Notes: generated by a model not told the origin, from the letters alone. Shown: positions 43,677 through 53,362, counted from the stretch's first letter. The stretch is DNA of 64,000 bases from Photobacterium lipolyticum (GCF_003026475.1 NZ_PYMC01000002.1:124001-188000); one strand, 5' to 3'. Program-made: numbers and translations.

Positions 43677-45587
43677 ATGAAAAAACGAATTTTAGCTTCC
43701 GCTATATTTCTGGCTATGGCCGGCCCAACAATAGCAGCGGATGGCGATATTGTTGATGTCACTGTTCTCGGAACCTCTGACATTCACGGCCACTTCATGC
43801 CTTGGGATTACGCCAGTGACAAACTCAATATGCGCGGCAGCCTGAGCCAGATTGCCACTAAAGTGAAAAATATCCGTACCGATCAATCTAACGTCATCCT
43901 GGTAGACGCCGGCGACACCATTCAGGGTAACTTTGTTGAAACCTTCAAAGATGAACCGATTGATCCAATGATGCTGGGCTTTAACGAAATGGCCTATGAT
44001 GTTTGGGTGCTCGGTAACCACGAATTCGACTTTGGGTTAAAAGTACTTAACCGTTCACTCTCACAGTTTAACGGCCAGTCTCTCGCGGGAAATATCACGC
44101 GCGCTGATGGCAACCCATTTCTGCCTTCTTACACTATTATTGAACGAAATGGCGTGAAAATCGGTGTGATTGGTATGGATACCCCAATGACCCAAGTCTT
44201 TGCTGAAGGCACAAACCGCCTGGAAGGCATGACTTTCACCAATCCATCCCTGGAAGTGAAGAAAGTCATCAGGCAAATTGATAGCAAAGTGGATGCCATC
44301 GTGCTTGTCGCACACATGGGCTTAGATAATGAAAACAACATTGAAGCGACTGGCGTTCGCGACATTGCCGAAGCCAACCCAGAGCTGGATGCCATTGTCG
44401 CAGGCCACATGCATACCCGCATCGATAAGGCTGTTGTGAATGGGGTGATCATTACAGAACCCGATAAATATGGCCGTGCCCTTTCCCGTATCGATCTGCA
44501 ATTTGAAGAGAAAGCAGGCAAATTCACTCTCGTAAACAAAGACAGCTACACCTACAAGATCCAGGGCATAGCCTCGGATGATAAAATGGAGGAGCTGTAT
44601 GCGCCTTACCATAAACGCCTGCGTGAAAATGCCAATCGCATTGTCGCACAGCTAAAAGGCGTCGATCTGGTACCTGAAAATGAAATCAAAGGTATTCCGC
44701 AGGTACACGTTCAAGACACAGGGATCAGCGCCCTGTTCCAGGAAGCCAGCATGCATTACGCACCCATCGCGAATGTGATTGCACTGCAAATCGACAACGA
44801 CAACGCGGAGCTGGATGTTGGTCAAATCAAAGCTAAAGATATTGCCTACAACTACCAGTATGCTGGCGGTGAGATCACGGTATATGAACTGACGGGAAAA
44901 GAACTGAAAACCTACATGGAATGGTCGGCGGGATACTTCAACAGCGTCAAAGATGGCGACGTGACTTACAGCTTCAACCCAGAGCGGCGCTCGTCAAAAT
45001 ACTCGACCAACGACTTCTTTGCTGGCGTTACCTACACCATTGATTTAACCGAGCCAGCAGGCCAACGCATTAAAGAGCTGAAATTTGCCGATGGAAAGAT
45101 GATCACCGATAGCACACCCATCAAAATTGGCATGAACAGCTACCGCATGGGCCACCTGACTAAAAATGGCGGCATACTGGAAGGCCGTAAATTCCCGGTT
45201 ATTTTTGATACCGAAGAAGAATACGGCGAAGAAGCCGGTACCATTCGTAACCTGACTATCCGCTACCTGTCAGAAGTAAAAGGCGGTGTTTATCAGGGTA
45301 AGCCAATGAATCGCTGGCATTTAAGTGGCCTGGAAGGCTACGATAAACAGCGTGAAATCGTGAAAGATCTGATTAACACCGGTGAAATTTCTGTTCCCGT
45401 CAGCGAAGACGGTCGCTATACCAACATTGCGTCGATCAACGTGAAAGACAAAATGTTCAGCGATAAAGCCGAATTCGACGCCTCTATAGCCAAACTGGAA
45501 ACTCAGTTAATAGCAGCGACTAACGATGCCGATAAGCGCCAAATAGAGCGAGATATCATTATCACTAAAGCACTGAATAAGCAGTAA
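43677..45587 (+). CDS. Periplasmic 5'-nucleotidase / 2',3'-cyclic phosphodiesterase family
   Basis: A 636-residue exported metallophosphatase. Signal peptide MKKRILASAIFLAMAGPTIA, then the metallophosphoesterase motifs TSDIHGHF, DAGDTIQGN, GNHEFDFG and GHMHTR within the first 250 residues, and the C-terminal 5'-nucleotidase domain from about 330 (QEASMHYAPIANVIALQ and the YNYQYAGGEITVYELTGKEL region). It hydrolyses nucleotides, 2',3'-cyclic nucleotides or UDP-sugars in the periplasm to recover phosphate and nucleosides. It is single with its own terminator. Confidence 0.88.
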   Translation: MKKRILASAIFLAMAGPTIAADGDIVDVTVLGTSDIHGHFMPWDYASDKLNMRGSLSQIATKVKNIRTDQSNVILVDAGDTIQGNFVETFKDEPIDPMMLGFNEMAYDVWVLGNHEFDFGLKVLNRSLSQFNGQSLAGNITRADGNPFLPSYTIIERNGVKIGVIGMDTPMTQVFAEGTNRLEGMTFTNPSLEVKKVIRQIDSKVDAIVLVAHMGLDNENNIEATGVRDIAEANPELDAIVAGHMHTRIDKAVVNGVIITEPDKYGRALSRIDLQFEEKAGKFTLVNKDSYTYKIQGIASDDKMEELYAPYHKRLRENANRIVAQLKGVDLVPENEIKGIPQVHVQDTGISALFQEASMHYAPIANVIALQIDNDNAELDVGQIKAKDIAYNYQYAGGEITVYELTGKELKTYMEWSAGYFNSVKDGDVTYSFNPERRSSKYSTNDFFAGVTYTIDLTEPAGQRIKELKFADGKMITDSTPIKIGMNSYRMGHLTKNGGILEGRKFPVIFDTEEEYGEEAGTIRNLTIRYLSEVKGGVYQGKPMNRWHLSGLEGYDKQREIVKDLINTGEISVPVSEDGRYTNIASINVKDKMFSDKAEFDASIAKLETQLIAATNDADKRQIERDIIITKALNKQ

Positions 45588-45597
45588 AAAATCATTC

Positions 45598-45625
45598 AAA
45601 GCCTCCGCATATCGGGGGCTTTCTT
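45598..45625 (+). terminator. Terminator of the 5'-nucleotidase gene
   Basis: AAGCCTCCG pairs with CGGGGGCTT around CATAT (45599-45622), followed by TTCTTC. It lies about 10 bases after the stop. Confidence 0.75.
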
Positions 45626-45889
45626 CATCACTTTCATGCCTATTCATCAATAACACACTGACACATAATCAAAACTCATTTCACGCCTTTTTACAAAACC
45701 GTAATACCCACAACTATTTTTCCGATCTTAAAGCGCCATCTGCCCCCTTAACATGCAGAAAATACTTGATATTTGATTTTTTTGAACCAGATTTAGTGAA
45801 GACAACAAACAATTTTGGCATGGGTTACCTGGCCGATAATGCCAGAGTTGCTGCATATCTTAAGAACAGGATGTTTAGGGAAAGCACTT

Positions 45890-47119
45890 ATGGGATTAGT
45901 TCTGAGTGATGGAGTATTGCACTTCAACGGTTTTTTTGCTGTCACCATCGGTATTATGGTGTTATTTATTGGCCGGCGCCTCAATAACGCCTTTGCCCCC
46001 TTACGAGAATTCAGTATCCCTGAGCCCGTAACCGGTGGAATTTTATTTTCCCTGATCATTGCACTGGTCTACTCCACCACCTCAATCGAAATAGAATTTG
46101 ACCTCGCCGCCCGCGATTTGTTGTTGGTGTATTTCTTTACCACCATTGGTATAAACGCCAGTTTGAGCGATCTCGTAAAAGGCGGCAAGCCGCTGATCAT
46201 ATTACTGGGTATAACGATCGCCTACATGATACTACAAAACCTGACAGGCATTAGCGTCGCTAAACTGTTTGACCTCGACACTCCCGTCGGATTGCTGGGT
46301 GGGAGCGTCTCACTGATCGGCGGTCACGGTACAGCCATTGCTTGGGCACCGCGCATCGCAGAAGATTTCGGACTATCGAACGCCATGGAGATCGGTATTG
46401 CCAGTGCGACCTTTGGTCTGATCCTCGCCAGTTTAATGGGAGGTCCTATTGCCAAGTTCCTTGTCACTCGCCATCAACTGAAACCAAAAGAGCATGAGCA
46501 ATTAGATATCGGCTTATCTGATGATCAACAAGAGAGTCAAATAAACGGATTTGATTTTCTCGATGCCATTTTTTCTATTCATATCTGTATTATTTTTGGT
46601 TTTCTTTTAAATGAAGCTATATCTCAATTTGGGTTGCAACTCCCCTTGTTTGTCACCTGCCTGTTTGCCGGAATTGTCATAACCAACCTTATTCCTGACT
46701 CATTCCCACGCCTGACGGGTACCAAGTGGCCTTCACGCAAACCTGCCATTGCGCTAATTGCAGATATTTCACTCGGCACTTTTCTCGCCATGTCGCTAAT
46801 GAGTATGCAACTATGGACACTAGTTGATCTTGCAGGCCCTATCTTTGCCATTCTGGCCGTACAGTTCATTGTTGCTATTACGGTTAACATTTTTGTGGTC
46901 TTCCCGATGATGGGAAAAAACTATGATGCCGCGGTGGTCTGTGCTGGTTTTGGCGGTATTTCTCTGGGCTCTACCCCCACGGCCATGGCGAACATGTCTG
47001 CGGTTTCTCAGCGCTACGGTAATTCCCACCAAGCATTTATCATCGTGCCACTGGTTTGCGCCTTCTTTATCGACTTAGTAAATGCTCTGATGATCCCGTA
47101 TTTTCTGGCAAACTTCTAG
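45890..47119 (+). CDS. gltS: Sodium/glutamate symporter GltS
   Basis: A 409-residue inner-membrane protein of the ESS (GltS) family importing glutamate with sodium. Conserved segments: SIPEPVTGGILFSLI near residue 45, LLGGSVSLIGGHGTAIAWAP near residue 135 and GGISLGSTPTAMANM near residue 360. The ATG at 45890 lies after AGGGAAAG and gives the usual short N-terminus before the first helix; the frame continues upstream to 45815 with no ribosome site. The stop is followed by a strong hairpin. Confidence 0.9.
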   Translation: MGLVLSDGVLHFNGFFAVTIGIMVLFIGRRLNNAFAPLREFSIPEPVTGGILFSLIIALVYSTTSIEIEFDLAARDLLLVYFFTTIGINASLSDLVKGGKPLIILLGITIAYMILQNLTGISVAKLFDLDTPVGLLGGSVSLIGGHGTAIAWAPRIAEDFGLSNAMEIGIASATFGLILASLMGGPIAKFLVTRHQLKPKEHEQLDIGLSDDQQESQINGFDFLDAIFSIHICIIFGFLLNEAISQFGLQLPLFVTCLFAGIVITNLIPDSFPRLTGTKWPSRKPAIALIADISLGTFLAMSLMSMQLWTLVDLAGPIFAILAVQFIVAITVNIFVVFPMMGKNYDAAVVCAGFGGISLGSTPTAMANMSAVSQRYGNSHQAFIIVPLVCAFFIDLVNALMIPYFLANF

Positions 47120-47124
47120 CGCCA

Positions 47125-47163
47125 GTTTAGCTTTCAACATTGCAATTATGTTGAAAGCTAAAC
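47125..47163 (+). terminator. Strong 16-bp hairpin after gltS
   Basis: GTTTAGCTTTCAACAT (47125-47140) and ATGTTGAAAGCTAAAC (47148-47163) are exact reverse complements around TGCAATT, 6 bases past the gltS stop. There is no T-run after it, so it may stabilise the mRNA end or work as a Rho-aided terminator. Confidence 0.6.
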
Positions 47164-47283
47164 GATCATCAATCATGTCGAAGATTTACATCACGCGATA
47201 GACTGTAGAGTAAATATAGGAAGAAAGGGGGATGTCTTCCTATCCGCTATGAAACCTTTCGCTTTAATTTGGAAAAAAACGGG

Positions 47284-47319
47284 TTATCACAGTTACATAC
47301 CCGGTCAAAACTGTGATAA
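47284..47319. promoter_or_regulatory. Inverted repeat upstream of trmY
   Basis: TTATCACAGTT (47284-47294) and AACTGTGATAA (47309-47319) are exact reverse complements separated by 14 bases. It lies 75 bases before the trmY start and is a candidate operator or hairpin; no known regulator site is recognised. Confidence 0.4.
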
Positions 47320-47394
47320 TAGCCAGCCGCTAAATAACCACAAACATTAGCACTTATAATATGTGCAATACTCTAACATCTAGGATATTCATCT

Positions 47395-47991
47395 ATGCGC
47401 GCCTTTGTATTACGAGCCAGATCCGCTCCTACCGACAGTCAGCTATTATTGGCGTCAGTTGGTCAGGAGGCCCACACCGAAATTTTGGCTCATACTCTGA
47501 TGAACACTATCTTTGTGGCACAATCGCACCGCGATGATGTCATCGTTCACTTGGTACTGGAAAGTACTCAGGACTTTTCCCGCACCATTAGCTTTAACTC
47601 TAATGAGATTAGTAATATTGGCGGTTTTCACGAACAAGCGCTGCTGAATAAGGTCGCCAGGGCATTGGACATCTCCAAGGGAATGAGCAAGGAGCAAGAG
47701 CGTATCGTAGAGCCCGGTATCACCGTACGTACCATCAGCTTTGAAAAACTCGTGCAGGAGCTGGCCGAAGACTATCAGCTATTTATGATGGACAAAAAAG
47801 GCACCTCTATTCGCGAGCAAGAATTCGTAGGCAACCCCTGCTTCTTACTTACAGACCATATCCCGATGCCAAAAAAGAGCTTTAACAGTTTGAAACGACT
47901 GGGAGCAATAAAAATCAGCTTGGGTCCAAAGATGCTGTTTGCCTCCCAGTGTGTGGTATTGATCCACAATGAATTGGATCTCTCTCTGTAA
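47395..47991 (+). CDS. trmY: tRNA (pseudouridine-N1)-methyltransferase TrmY-like protein
   Basis: A 198-residue SPOUT-fold protein (MRAFVLRARSAPTDSQLLLA start, IFVAQSHRDDVIVHLVLEST, FLLTDHIPMPKKSFNSLKRL and a C-terminal SLGPKMLFASQCVVLIHNEL). This is the COG1901 family: in archaea TrmY methylates pseudouridine 54 of tRNA, and homologues exist in a few gammaproteobacteria such as Vibrio. The bacterial target is not established to my knowledge. The gene is transcribed alone behind an inverted repeat. Confidence 0.82.
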   Translation: MRAFVLRARSAPTDSQLLLASVGQEAHTEILAHTLMNTIFVAQSHRDDVIVHLVLESTQDFSRTISFNSNEISNIGGFHEQALLNKVARALDISKGMSKEQERIVEPGITVRTISFEKLVQELAEDYQLFMMDKKGTSIREQEFVGNPCFLLTDHIPMPKKSFNSLKRLGAIKISLGPKMLFASQCVVLIHNELDLSL

Positions 47992-48212
47992 TCCTAGTTC
48001 CTGTTTAAATCACCGTCCTGGCGTAATGCCTATCAAGCGAGGGAAAGGGGTACTGTGATCCCTCTCCCCTTTTCTCACGACGGGCATATTGTGATTTAGA
48101 GCTGTTACTTTACATTTACACATTCCGCTTTACATAACATTACATAGCCTGACACCAGCATACCTATAAAGTAGTACTCTATAGATGAGTGAGAGCGAAG
48201 GAGGCTATTATA

Positions 48213-48539
48213 ATGAACTCAAAAATCACCATCATTGCTTTAATTGGTCTTAGCCTGATATCTGGTACAAGCTTGGCAGCGAAGAACAGCGGCATGCAAA
48301 TGAACAGCAATATGCCTCAGTTCAGCCAAATTGACCTCGACCAGGACCAAGCCATCAGCCCAACAGAGTTCGAACAATTCCGTCAACAAAGGATAAACGA
48401 ACGAAAAGCTGAAGGGCGTATGATGAAGAATCAAAATCAAGCTAACAAGTTCGATGTCATTGACACAAATAAAGACGGTGTGATTGATCCCGATGAATTC
48501 AATACCCATCAGGTCAATAATCGTATGGCTAAGTGGTAA
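48213..48539 (+). CDS. Small exported EF-hand protein
   Basis: A 108-residue protein with a signal peptide (KITIIALIGLSLISGTSLA) and two EF-hand loops, DLDQDQAISPTEF near residue 42 and DTNKDGVIDPDEF near residue 84. It likely binds Ca2+ in the periplasm or outside the cell. The ATG at 48213 has GAAGGAGG eight bases upstream; an upstream in-frame GTG is discounted. Its partner is unknown. Confidence 0.82.
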   Translation: MNSKITIIALIGLSLISGTSLAAKNSGMQMNSNMPQFSQIDLDQDQAISPTEFEQFRQQRINERKAEGRMMKNQNQANKFDVIDTNKDGVIDPDEFNTHQVNNRMAKW

Positions 48540-48582
48540 ACAAGCCTATTTCACATCATAGCTGCAACGCGATTTGAACCTA

Positions 48583-48606
48583 GAAGCCCATCATAAATGG
48601 GCTTTT
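48583..48606 (+). terminator. Terminator of the EF-hand gene
   Basis: AAGCCCAT (48584-48591) pairs with ATGGGCTT (48597-48604), followed by TT. It is 45 bases after the stop, and possibly bidirectional with the convergent ppsA gene. Confidence 0.7.
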
Positions 48607-48671
48607 CATTATGAAAACATGGCAAAACTGCATGGCAGCAAACGCGACATCGCAATCACTGGGATATCTCT

Positions 48672-51089
48672 CTAATTAAGCCTTTTCTCGGCCCGGGCAA
48701 TATGTTGACTCGCCTTGGCGACGGAATCGGGATTCAGAGAAATCGAATCAATGCCGCAGTCGACCAGAAATTCGGCAAATTCCGGATGATCTGACGGAGC
48801 CTGACCACAGATCCCCACTTTACAACCATATTGATGTGCCACTTTGATCACTTGGGCAATCATGCTTTTTACTGCCTCATCGCGGGCATCAAACAGGGGC
48901 TTTAATTCGGCAGAGTCTCGATCAATACCCAATACCAGTTGAGTGAGATCGTTGCTGCCAATAGAGAAACCATCAAACCGCGTGGCAAACTGATCCGCTA
49001 AGATCACATTAGAGGGGATCTCACACATCACGTAAACCTGCAAGCCGTTGACACCACGCTTAAGGCCGGCTTCGGCCATCACATCCAGCACCCGATCAGC
49101 TTCACCCGTGGTACGGCAAAATGGGATCATCACGATGATGTTGTCAAACCCCATTTCTTCTCTGGCTTTGACTATCGCCTGACATTCCAGTTTAAAGGCT
49201 TCCCGATATAGCGGATGGTAATAGCGTGAGGCACCACGTAGACCAAGCATCGGATTTTCTTCATTGATTTCAAAAAAATCCCCCCCCAGCAAGCCACGAT
49301 ATTCATTCGACTTAAAATCTGACATTCTGACAATAACCGGTTTTGGATATTGCGAAGCGGCTATTTTGCCGACTCCTAAGGCCAGATTCTCGACAAAATA
49401 ATCGGGCTGGTGTTGATAACCGCTAGTCAGCCGGGCAATTTTATCTTTTGTTACAGGATCGGAGATACGTTCAGGATGAACCAGCGCCATGGGATGCACA
49501 CAAATCTGGCTGGAAATAATAAACTCTATCCGCGTCAAACCAATACCCGATACCGGTAATTGCCACCAGCGAAAAATACCGTCGGGCATTGCAGCATTAA
49601 TCATGATATCTGTCTTAGTGTGCGGGATATCATCGAGATTAACTTGCTCGGTTTCAAATTCAAGTATGCCTTCGTAAACCTTACCAACCGCCCCACCGGC
49701 ACAACTGAGCGTTATTTCCTTACCATTGTTCAGCACTTGCGTGGCATTTTCGGTGCCAACAATCGCCGGCACCTTAAGCTCACGGCTGACTATCGCGGCA
49801 TGACTGGTTGGCCCTCCCGTATCGGTAATAATCCCGGAGGCCTTACGCATTAACGGTACCCAGTCAGGATCGGTACGTTCAGTAACCAATATTGCACCGT
49901 CGGGAAATTGTTCAATATCATCAGGGCTCAGGATCTTAAATACCTCGCCGGTCGCAATGGCACTGCCGACACTGGCACCTTCTAACAACACCCGGGATTT
50001 TCCCTTCAGCTTGTAACTCATTAATACCGCAGTGTCTTTAAGGGATTCAACGGTTTCAGGACGCGCCTGCACAATATACAGCTGCTTACTGCGGCTGTCT
50101 TTAGCCCATTCCATATCCATAGGACAACCATAATGCCGTTCTATTTTTACCGCCCAACGCGACAGACTCAGCACTTCATCATCCGAGAGTACCAGCGATG
50201 AACGTTCGGACTCATCTGTTGCCACGATTAAGGTTGGCTCTTGCGCTGATGAGGAATAAATCATTTTTTGTAATTTACTGCCCGCTTGTTTTTCAATCAG
50301 TGGGCGAAACTCACGTTGTTCCAGCAGGGGTTTGTAAACCATAAACCGATCGGGCGTCACGCTGCCTTTAACAATCGTTTCACCCAGCCCCCATGCACCA
50401 TTAATCATCACCACATCAGGAAAGCCATTTTCAGTATCGAGACTGAACATCACCCCCGCAGCTTCTGACTCGATCATTTGCTGCACCCCAACAGAAAGCG
50501 CTACCTGCTGATGGGAGAATCCCTGTTCCTGACGGTAGATAATCGCTCTATCGGTATACAGTGAGGCAAAACACTGACGACAGGCTTCTAACAAATCATC
50601 AATTCCGGTTATGTTTAAGTAACTTTCTTGCTGGCCGGCAAAACTGGCTTCAGGCAAATCTTCCGCAGTGGCTGAGCTTCTTACCGCAACACTGACATTT
50701 TCACACCCAATACGTGTACACAATTGTTGATACGCTTGCTCGATAGCCTGCTTCTGTATCTCGGTAAATTCACCCTTTGATATCATTTTCCTGATGGCAA
50801 AACCGGTTTGAGCGAGATTTTCGGTCCCTTGCAACAACCCGTCCAAATGCGCGGCAATAGGCCCATCAAGATCGTTTTGACTAAGAAAATCACGATACAA
50901 TTGGGCATTGGTTGCAAAACCAGTCGGAACTCGAATACCGTCTGCTGCCATTTTACTTATCATTTCTCCCAAACTGGCATTTTTTCCCCCCACGAGGGCA
51001 ATATCGGCAATACCTGTATGCTCATACCAATGGATAATGTTGGTGTCTTTTTTTGGGTTGGGTGTTTGAGGGGGTGTTTGGGCTGTCAT
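48672..51089 (-). CDS. ppsA: Phosphoenolpyruvate synthase
   Basis: An 805-residue cytoplasmic enzyme converting pyruvate and ATP to phosphoenolpyruvate for gluconeogenesis. The N-terminal ATP-grasp domain starts GGKNASLGEMISKMAADGIR; the swivelling phosphohistidine domain has GGPTSHAAIVSREL near residue 435; the C-terminal barrel has IGSNDLTQLVLGIDRDS and the catalytic cysteine region GICGQAPSDHPEF near residue 765. The length matches the family. No regulatory pyrophosphorylase gene (ppsR) is adjacent. The transcript is monocistronic. Confidence 0.95.
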   Translation of the reverse strand: MTAQTPPQTPNPKKDTNIIHWYEHTGIADIALVGGKNASLGEMISKMAADGIRVPTGFATNAQLYRDFLSQNDLDGPIAAHLDGLLQGTENLAQTGFAIRKMISKGEFTEIQKQAIEQAYQQLCTRIGCENVSVAVRSSATAEDLPEASFAGQQESYLNITGIDDLLEACRQCFASLYTDRAIIYRQEQGFSHQQVALSVGVQQMIESEAAGVMFSLDTENGFPDVVMINGAWGLGETIVKGSVTPDRFMVYKPLLEQREFRPLIEKQAGSKLQKMIYSSSAQEPTLIVATDESERSSLVLSDDEVLSLSRWAVKIERHYGCPMDMEWAKDSRSKQLYIVQARPETVESLKDTAVLMSYKLKGKSRVLLEGASVGSAIATGEVFKILSPDDIEQFPDGAILVTERTDPDWVPLMRKASGIITDTGGPTSHAAIVSRELKVPAIVGTENATQVLNNGKEITLSCAGGAVGKVYEGILEFETEQVNLDDIPHTKTDIMINAAMPDGIFRWWQLPVSGIGLTRIEFIISSQICVHPMALVHPERISDPVTKDKIARLTSGYQHQPDYFVENLALGVGKIAASQYPKPVIVRMSDFKSNEYRGLLGGDFFEINEENPMLGLRGASRYYHPLYREAFKLECQAIVKAREEMGFDNIIVMIPFCRTTGEADRVLDVMAEAGLKRGVNGLQVYVMCEIPSNVILADQFATRFDGFSIGSNDLTQLVLGIDRDSAELKPLFDARDEAVKSMIAQVIKVAHQYGCKVGICGQAPSDHPEFAEFLVDCGIDSISLNPDSVAKASQHIARAEKRLN

Positions 51090-51421
51090 AACATTATTCC
51101 TTAGTCAAAAGATGACAGAAAATTGCATGCCATTAAATATTTTTTATTTGTGTTAATTCTAGTAACAGAGAACGGAGTCTTGAGTACTATTCGCTTTTAC
51201 TGGATGATCAGTTGCTATAAATATGGACGACAAGCTATGATCGTACAATATTAATATACCCAAGTGACCTCAAGATGCTTGTTCAGCGAGAATTTATTGG
51301 GTATACAGGGTATTTTCTAGCATTTTTTGCCTCTTTTACCTTCCTGACTCATATTTAACTATGCTTATATAAGTTGCAGTAAAACAAAGGTCTTTCACCG
51401 TAAAGTCAACTAAGGATCCCT
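51090..51421. other. Divergent promoter region between ppsA and the DJ-1/PfpI gene
   Basis: 332 bases without a gene. Apart from repeat R1 at 51255-51305 the region is AT-rich. Both promoters must be here but I cannot place them. Confidence 0.5.
51255..51305. repeat. Dispersed repeat R1 with short terminal inverted arms
   Basis: TATACCCAAGTGACCTCAAG, ATGCTTGTTCAGCGAGAAT and TTATTGGGTATA. The ends TATACCCAA (51255-51263) and TTGGGTATA (51297-51305) are exact inverted repeats. It is a shorter form of R1 than the copy at 25889. Confidence 0.75.
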
Positions 51422-52039
51422 ATGTCATCAAAACTGACTGTCACGACCCTGCTCTTCAATCAGTTTGAACTGTTAGATGCATTCGGACCGTTGGAGATGT
51501 TCGGTGTATTAAACAATGATTACCAGCTAAAGCTGGTATCTGAAACCGGTCAGCCGGTGGCCAGTGCTCAAGGGCCCCAAATAATGGTGGATCACAGCTT
51601 TCAGGATTCCTTTCACAGCGACATATTATTAATTCCAGGCGGTATTGGAACTCGCGTCGAAGTCGAAAGCCTCAAGGTATTATCATGGCTACAAAAAACA
51701 GCCGCTCAAACTCAGTATCTTTGCTCTGTCTGTACTGGCGCGGCTTTACTGGCTAATGCGGGGTTGCTTGAGAATAGATCTGCCACAACCAATAAAAAGA
51801 ATTATCATTGGGTAACACGCTTCGGTAACGATGTTAACTGGCAGCCTGTTGCTCGCTGGGTACAAGATGGTGATGTTTTCACCTCTTCCGGTGTCGCAGC
51901 AGGTATCGATATGACACTGGCATTAATTGGCCACCTTCACGGTGAAGAAGTCGCAAGAAAGGTGGCTATTCATGCTGAATACCTCTGGCAGAACGATCCC
52001 AGAGATGACCCTTTTGCACCTCTTCATATTGTCCGCTGA
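51422..52039 (+). CDS. DJ-1/PfpI family protein
   Basis: A 205-residue cytoplasmic protein of the DJ-1/PfpI (class I glutamine amidotransferase-like) superfamily. The nucleophile cysteine is in YLCSVCTGAALLANAGLL near residue 100, with the glutamate region FEL/LDAFGPLEMF near residue 15. The pattern resembles isonitrile hydratase and related enzymes, but the chemistry cannot be assigned. AAGGATCCCT precedes the ATG. It converges with the DUF1840 gene, two bases apart at their stops. Confidence 0.85.
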   Translation: MSSKLTVTTLLFNQFELLDAFGPLEMFGVLNNDYQLKLVSETGQPVASAQGPQIMVDHSFQDSFHSDILLIPGGIGTRVEVESLKVLSWLQKTAAQTQYLCSVCTGAALLANAGLLENRSATTNKKNYHWVTRFGNDVNWQPVARWVQDGDVFTSSGVAAGIDMTLALIGHLHGEEVARKVAIHAEYLWQNDPRDDPFAPLHIVR

Positions 52040-52041
52040 CT

Positions 52042-52383
52042 CTATTCCCACATAATGTAACATTGCTCTTTTTCTGCCGCTTGCAACATTTCTATTAACG
52101 GTATGGCACGTATAGCGATGCTGATCTCAGGTTCATAATCAGCATCATCCAGTTCATCTTTTTCCCTTTTTGCAGCCTCGGTTCCATCTTGCATTTCCTG
52201 ACGCTGACGCTGTTTGGCCTCATCAATCGCCTGCTTTAAATTTGCTAAAGCACTGGGGACATCTTCAGCATCTATCGCACCGGGTACAGCCTCACAAAAC
52301 CCCATCATTTTAAGCAGTTGCTTTGCTATATCTCCAAACATTGTGACGTTGCCGCTTACTTTGCAACTAAAGGTAATTAACAT
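52042..52383 (-). CDS. DUF1840 family protein
   Basis: A 113-residue cytoplasmic protein. The N-terminus MLITFSCKVSGNVTMFGDIA and KQLLKMMGFCEAVPGAI, with a charged linker, match DUF1840 of beta- and gammaproteobacteria, whose function is unknown. GGAGCC is upstream of the ATG. The stop is two bases from that of the DJ-1/PfpI gene. Confidence 0.85.
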   Translation of the reverse strand: MLITFSCKVSGNVTMFGDIAKQLLKMMGFCEAVPGAIDAEDVPSALANLKQAIDEAKQRQRQEMQDGTEAAKREKDELDDADYEPEISIAIRAIPLIEMLQAAEKEQCYIMWE

Positions 52384-52455
52384 GATGGCTCCTTATTCGG
52401 TTGATCCAATTCTAGTTTTATCTGCTTAGGTTGAAATTAGGTGTTGGCATAGAAA

Positions 52456-53040
52456 TTATTGAAAAACCTCTTTTTCTCTCATTTTGTCACGTTTAGCAAA
52501 CAAGTAACCGGCAACAACCCCGGCAAATGCCCCAAACAGATGGCTTTCAAAGCTCACCCAGTGATGAACAGGAAGGAACCCCCACACCATTGAGCCATAA
52601 AGAAACATGACAATAACGGCAATCGCAATGGATTTCAGGCTTCTATACATCAAAGCATAGATTAATAAGTAGGCCCACAAGCCATAAATGATCCCACTCA
52701 ACCCGATATGAAAACTTAACCGTCCAAATAACCAGACACCAATACCACTCACCACCCAGCTGATCATTATCACCACCAGCAACCGGGCTAGCCCTGAACG
52801 AGAGACAAGCACTGCTAACAGAGCAAAAGATATCAGGTTACTGATCAAGTGCCCCCAAGAACCATGTAAGAAAGGATAAGCCACCAGTCCGGTTAAATGG
52901 GTAACATGACGAGGTAATAAACCATAATCATTGAGTGCGCCGCCTAGAAAAGTATTGGTAATGTGAACCACAATACACAGCAGGCTGATAATCCCGATCA
53001 ACTTTATTGCGCCTTTATCTTTCTCGTCCAATATTGCCAC
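52456..53040 (-). CDS. Rhomboid-family intramembrane serine protease
   Basis: A 194-residue inner-membrane protein with six helices. The catalytic serine is in GLSGIIYGLWAY near residue 115, the histidine in FESHLFGAFAGVVAGY near residue 170, and the HGSWGHLISNLISF motif is near residue 60. Rhomboids cut transmembrane substrates. The start is GTG at 53040; an AGAGG lies about ten bases upstream. It is smaller than GlpG and lacks its cytoplasmic domain. It is a single gene. Confidence 0.88.
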   Translation of the reverse strand: MAILDEKDKGAIKLIGIISLLCIVVHITNTFLGGALNDYGLLPRHVTHLTGLVAYPFLHGSWGHLISNLISFALLAVLVSRSGLARLLVVIMISWVVSGIGVWLFGRLSFHIGLSGIIYGLWAYLLIYALMYRSLKSIAIAVIVMFLYGSMVWGFLPVHHWVSFESHLFGAFAGVVAGYLFAKRDKMREKEVFQ

Positions 53041-53362
53041 TTTATTTCTTACCTCTCATTCACAGAGCATTTGTGGATAATTCTCGGTATCAAAGAATAT
53101 AATTCTCGTCCTTGTATCATCAGCCTGACATAGATCCAACTGATTGTCCCGATTGGTATTACAGATAGTGCCTGCCAATAAAGATAAAAGACGCATATAG
53201 CGCCTTTTATACAATGTTTTTAAGAGATACGGTTATTATAAGATAATCTCTTTGAAAGAGAATATGTTTGAAAAGGTACATTATTCCCATGCACATTTCG
53301 TTCAATTTGAGTTCCCAGATAAAGTGCTGAATCTCTCATCTTGAGGTAACTTGGGGATAGGA
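53041..53362. other. Intergenic region with repeats R3 and R1 and a hairpin
   Basis: R3 (TCCAACTGATTGTCCCGATT, then GGTATTAC) is near 53135-53163. ATAAAAGACGC (53184-53194) pairs with GCGCCTTTTAT (53200-53210), one mismatch, and is a plausible terminator for the minus-strand crotonase gene, 150 bases away. An inverted R1 half (CATCTTGAGGTAACTTGGGG) is at about 53338-53357. Confidence 0.55.
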
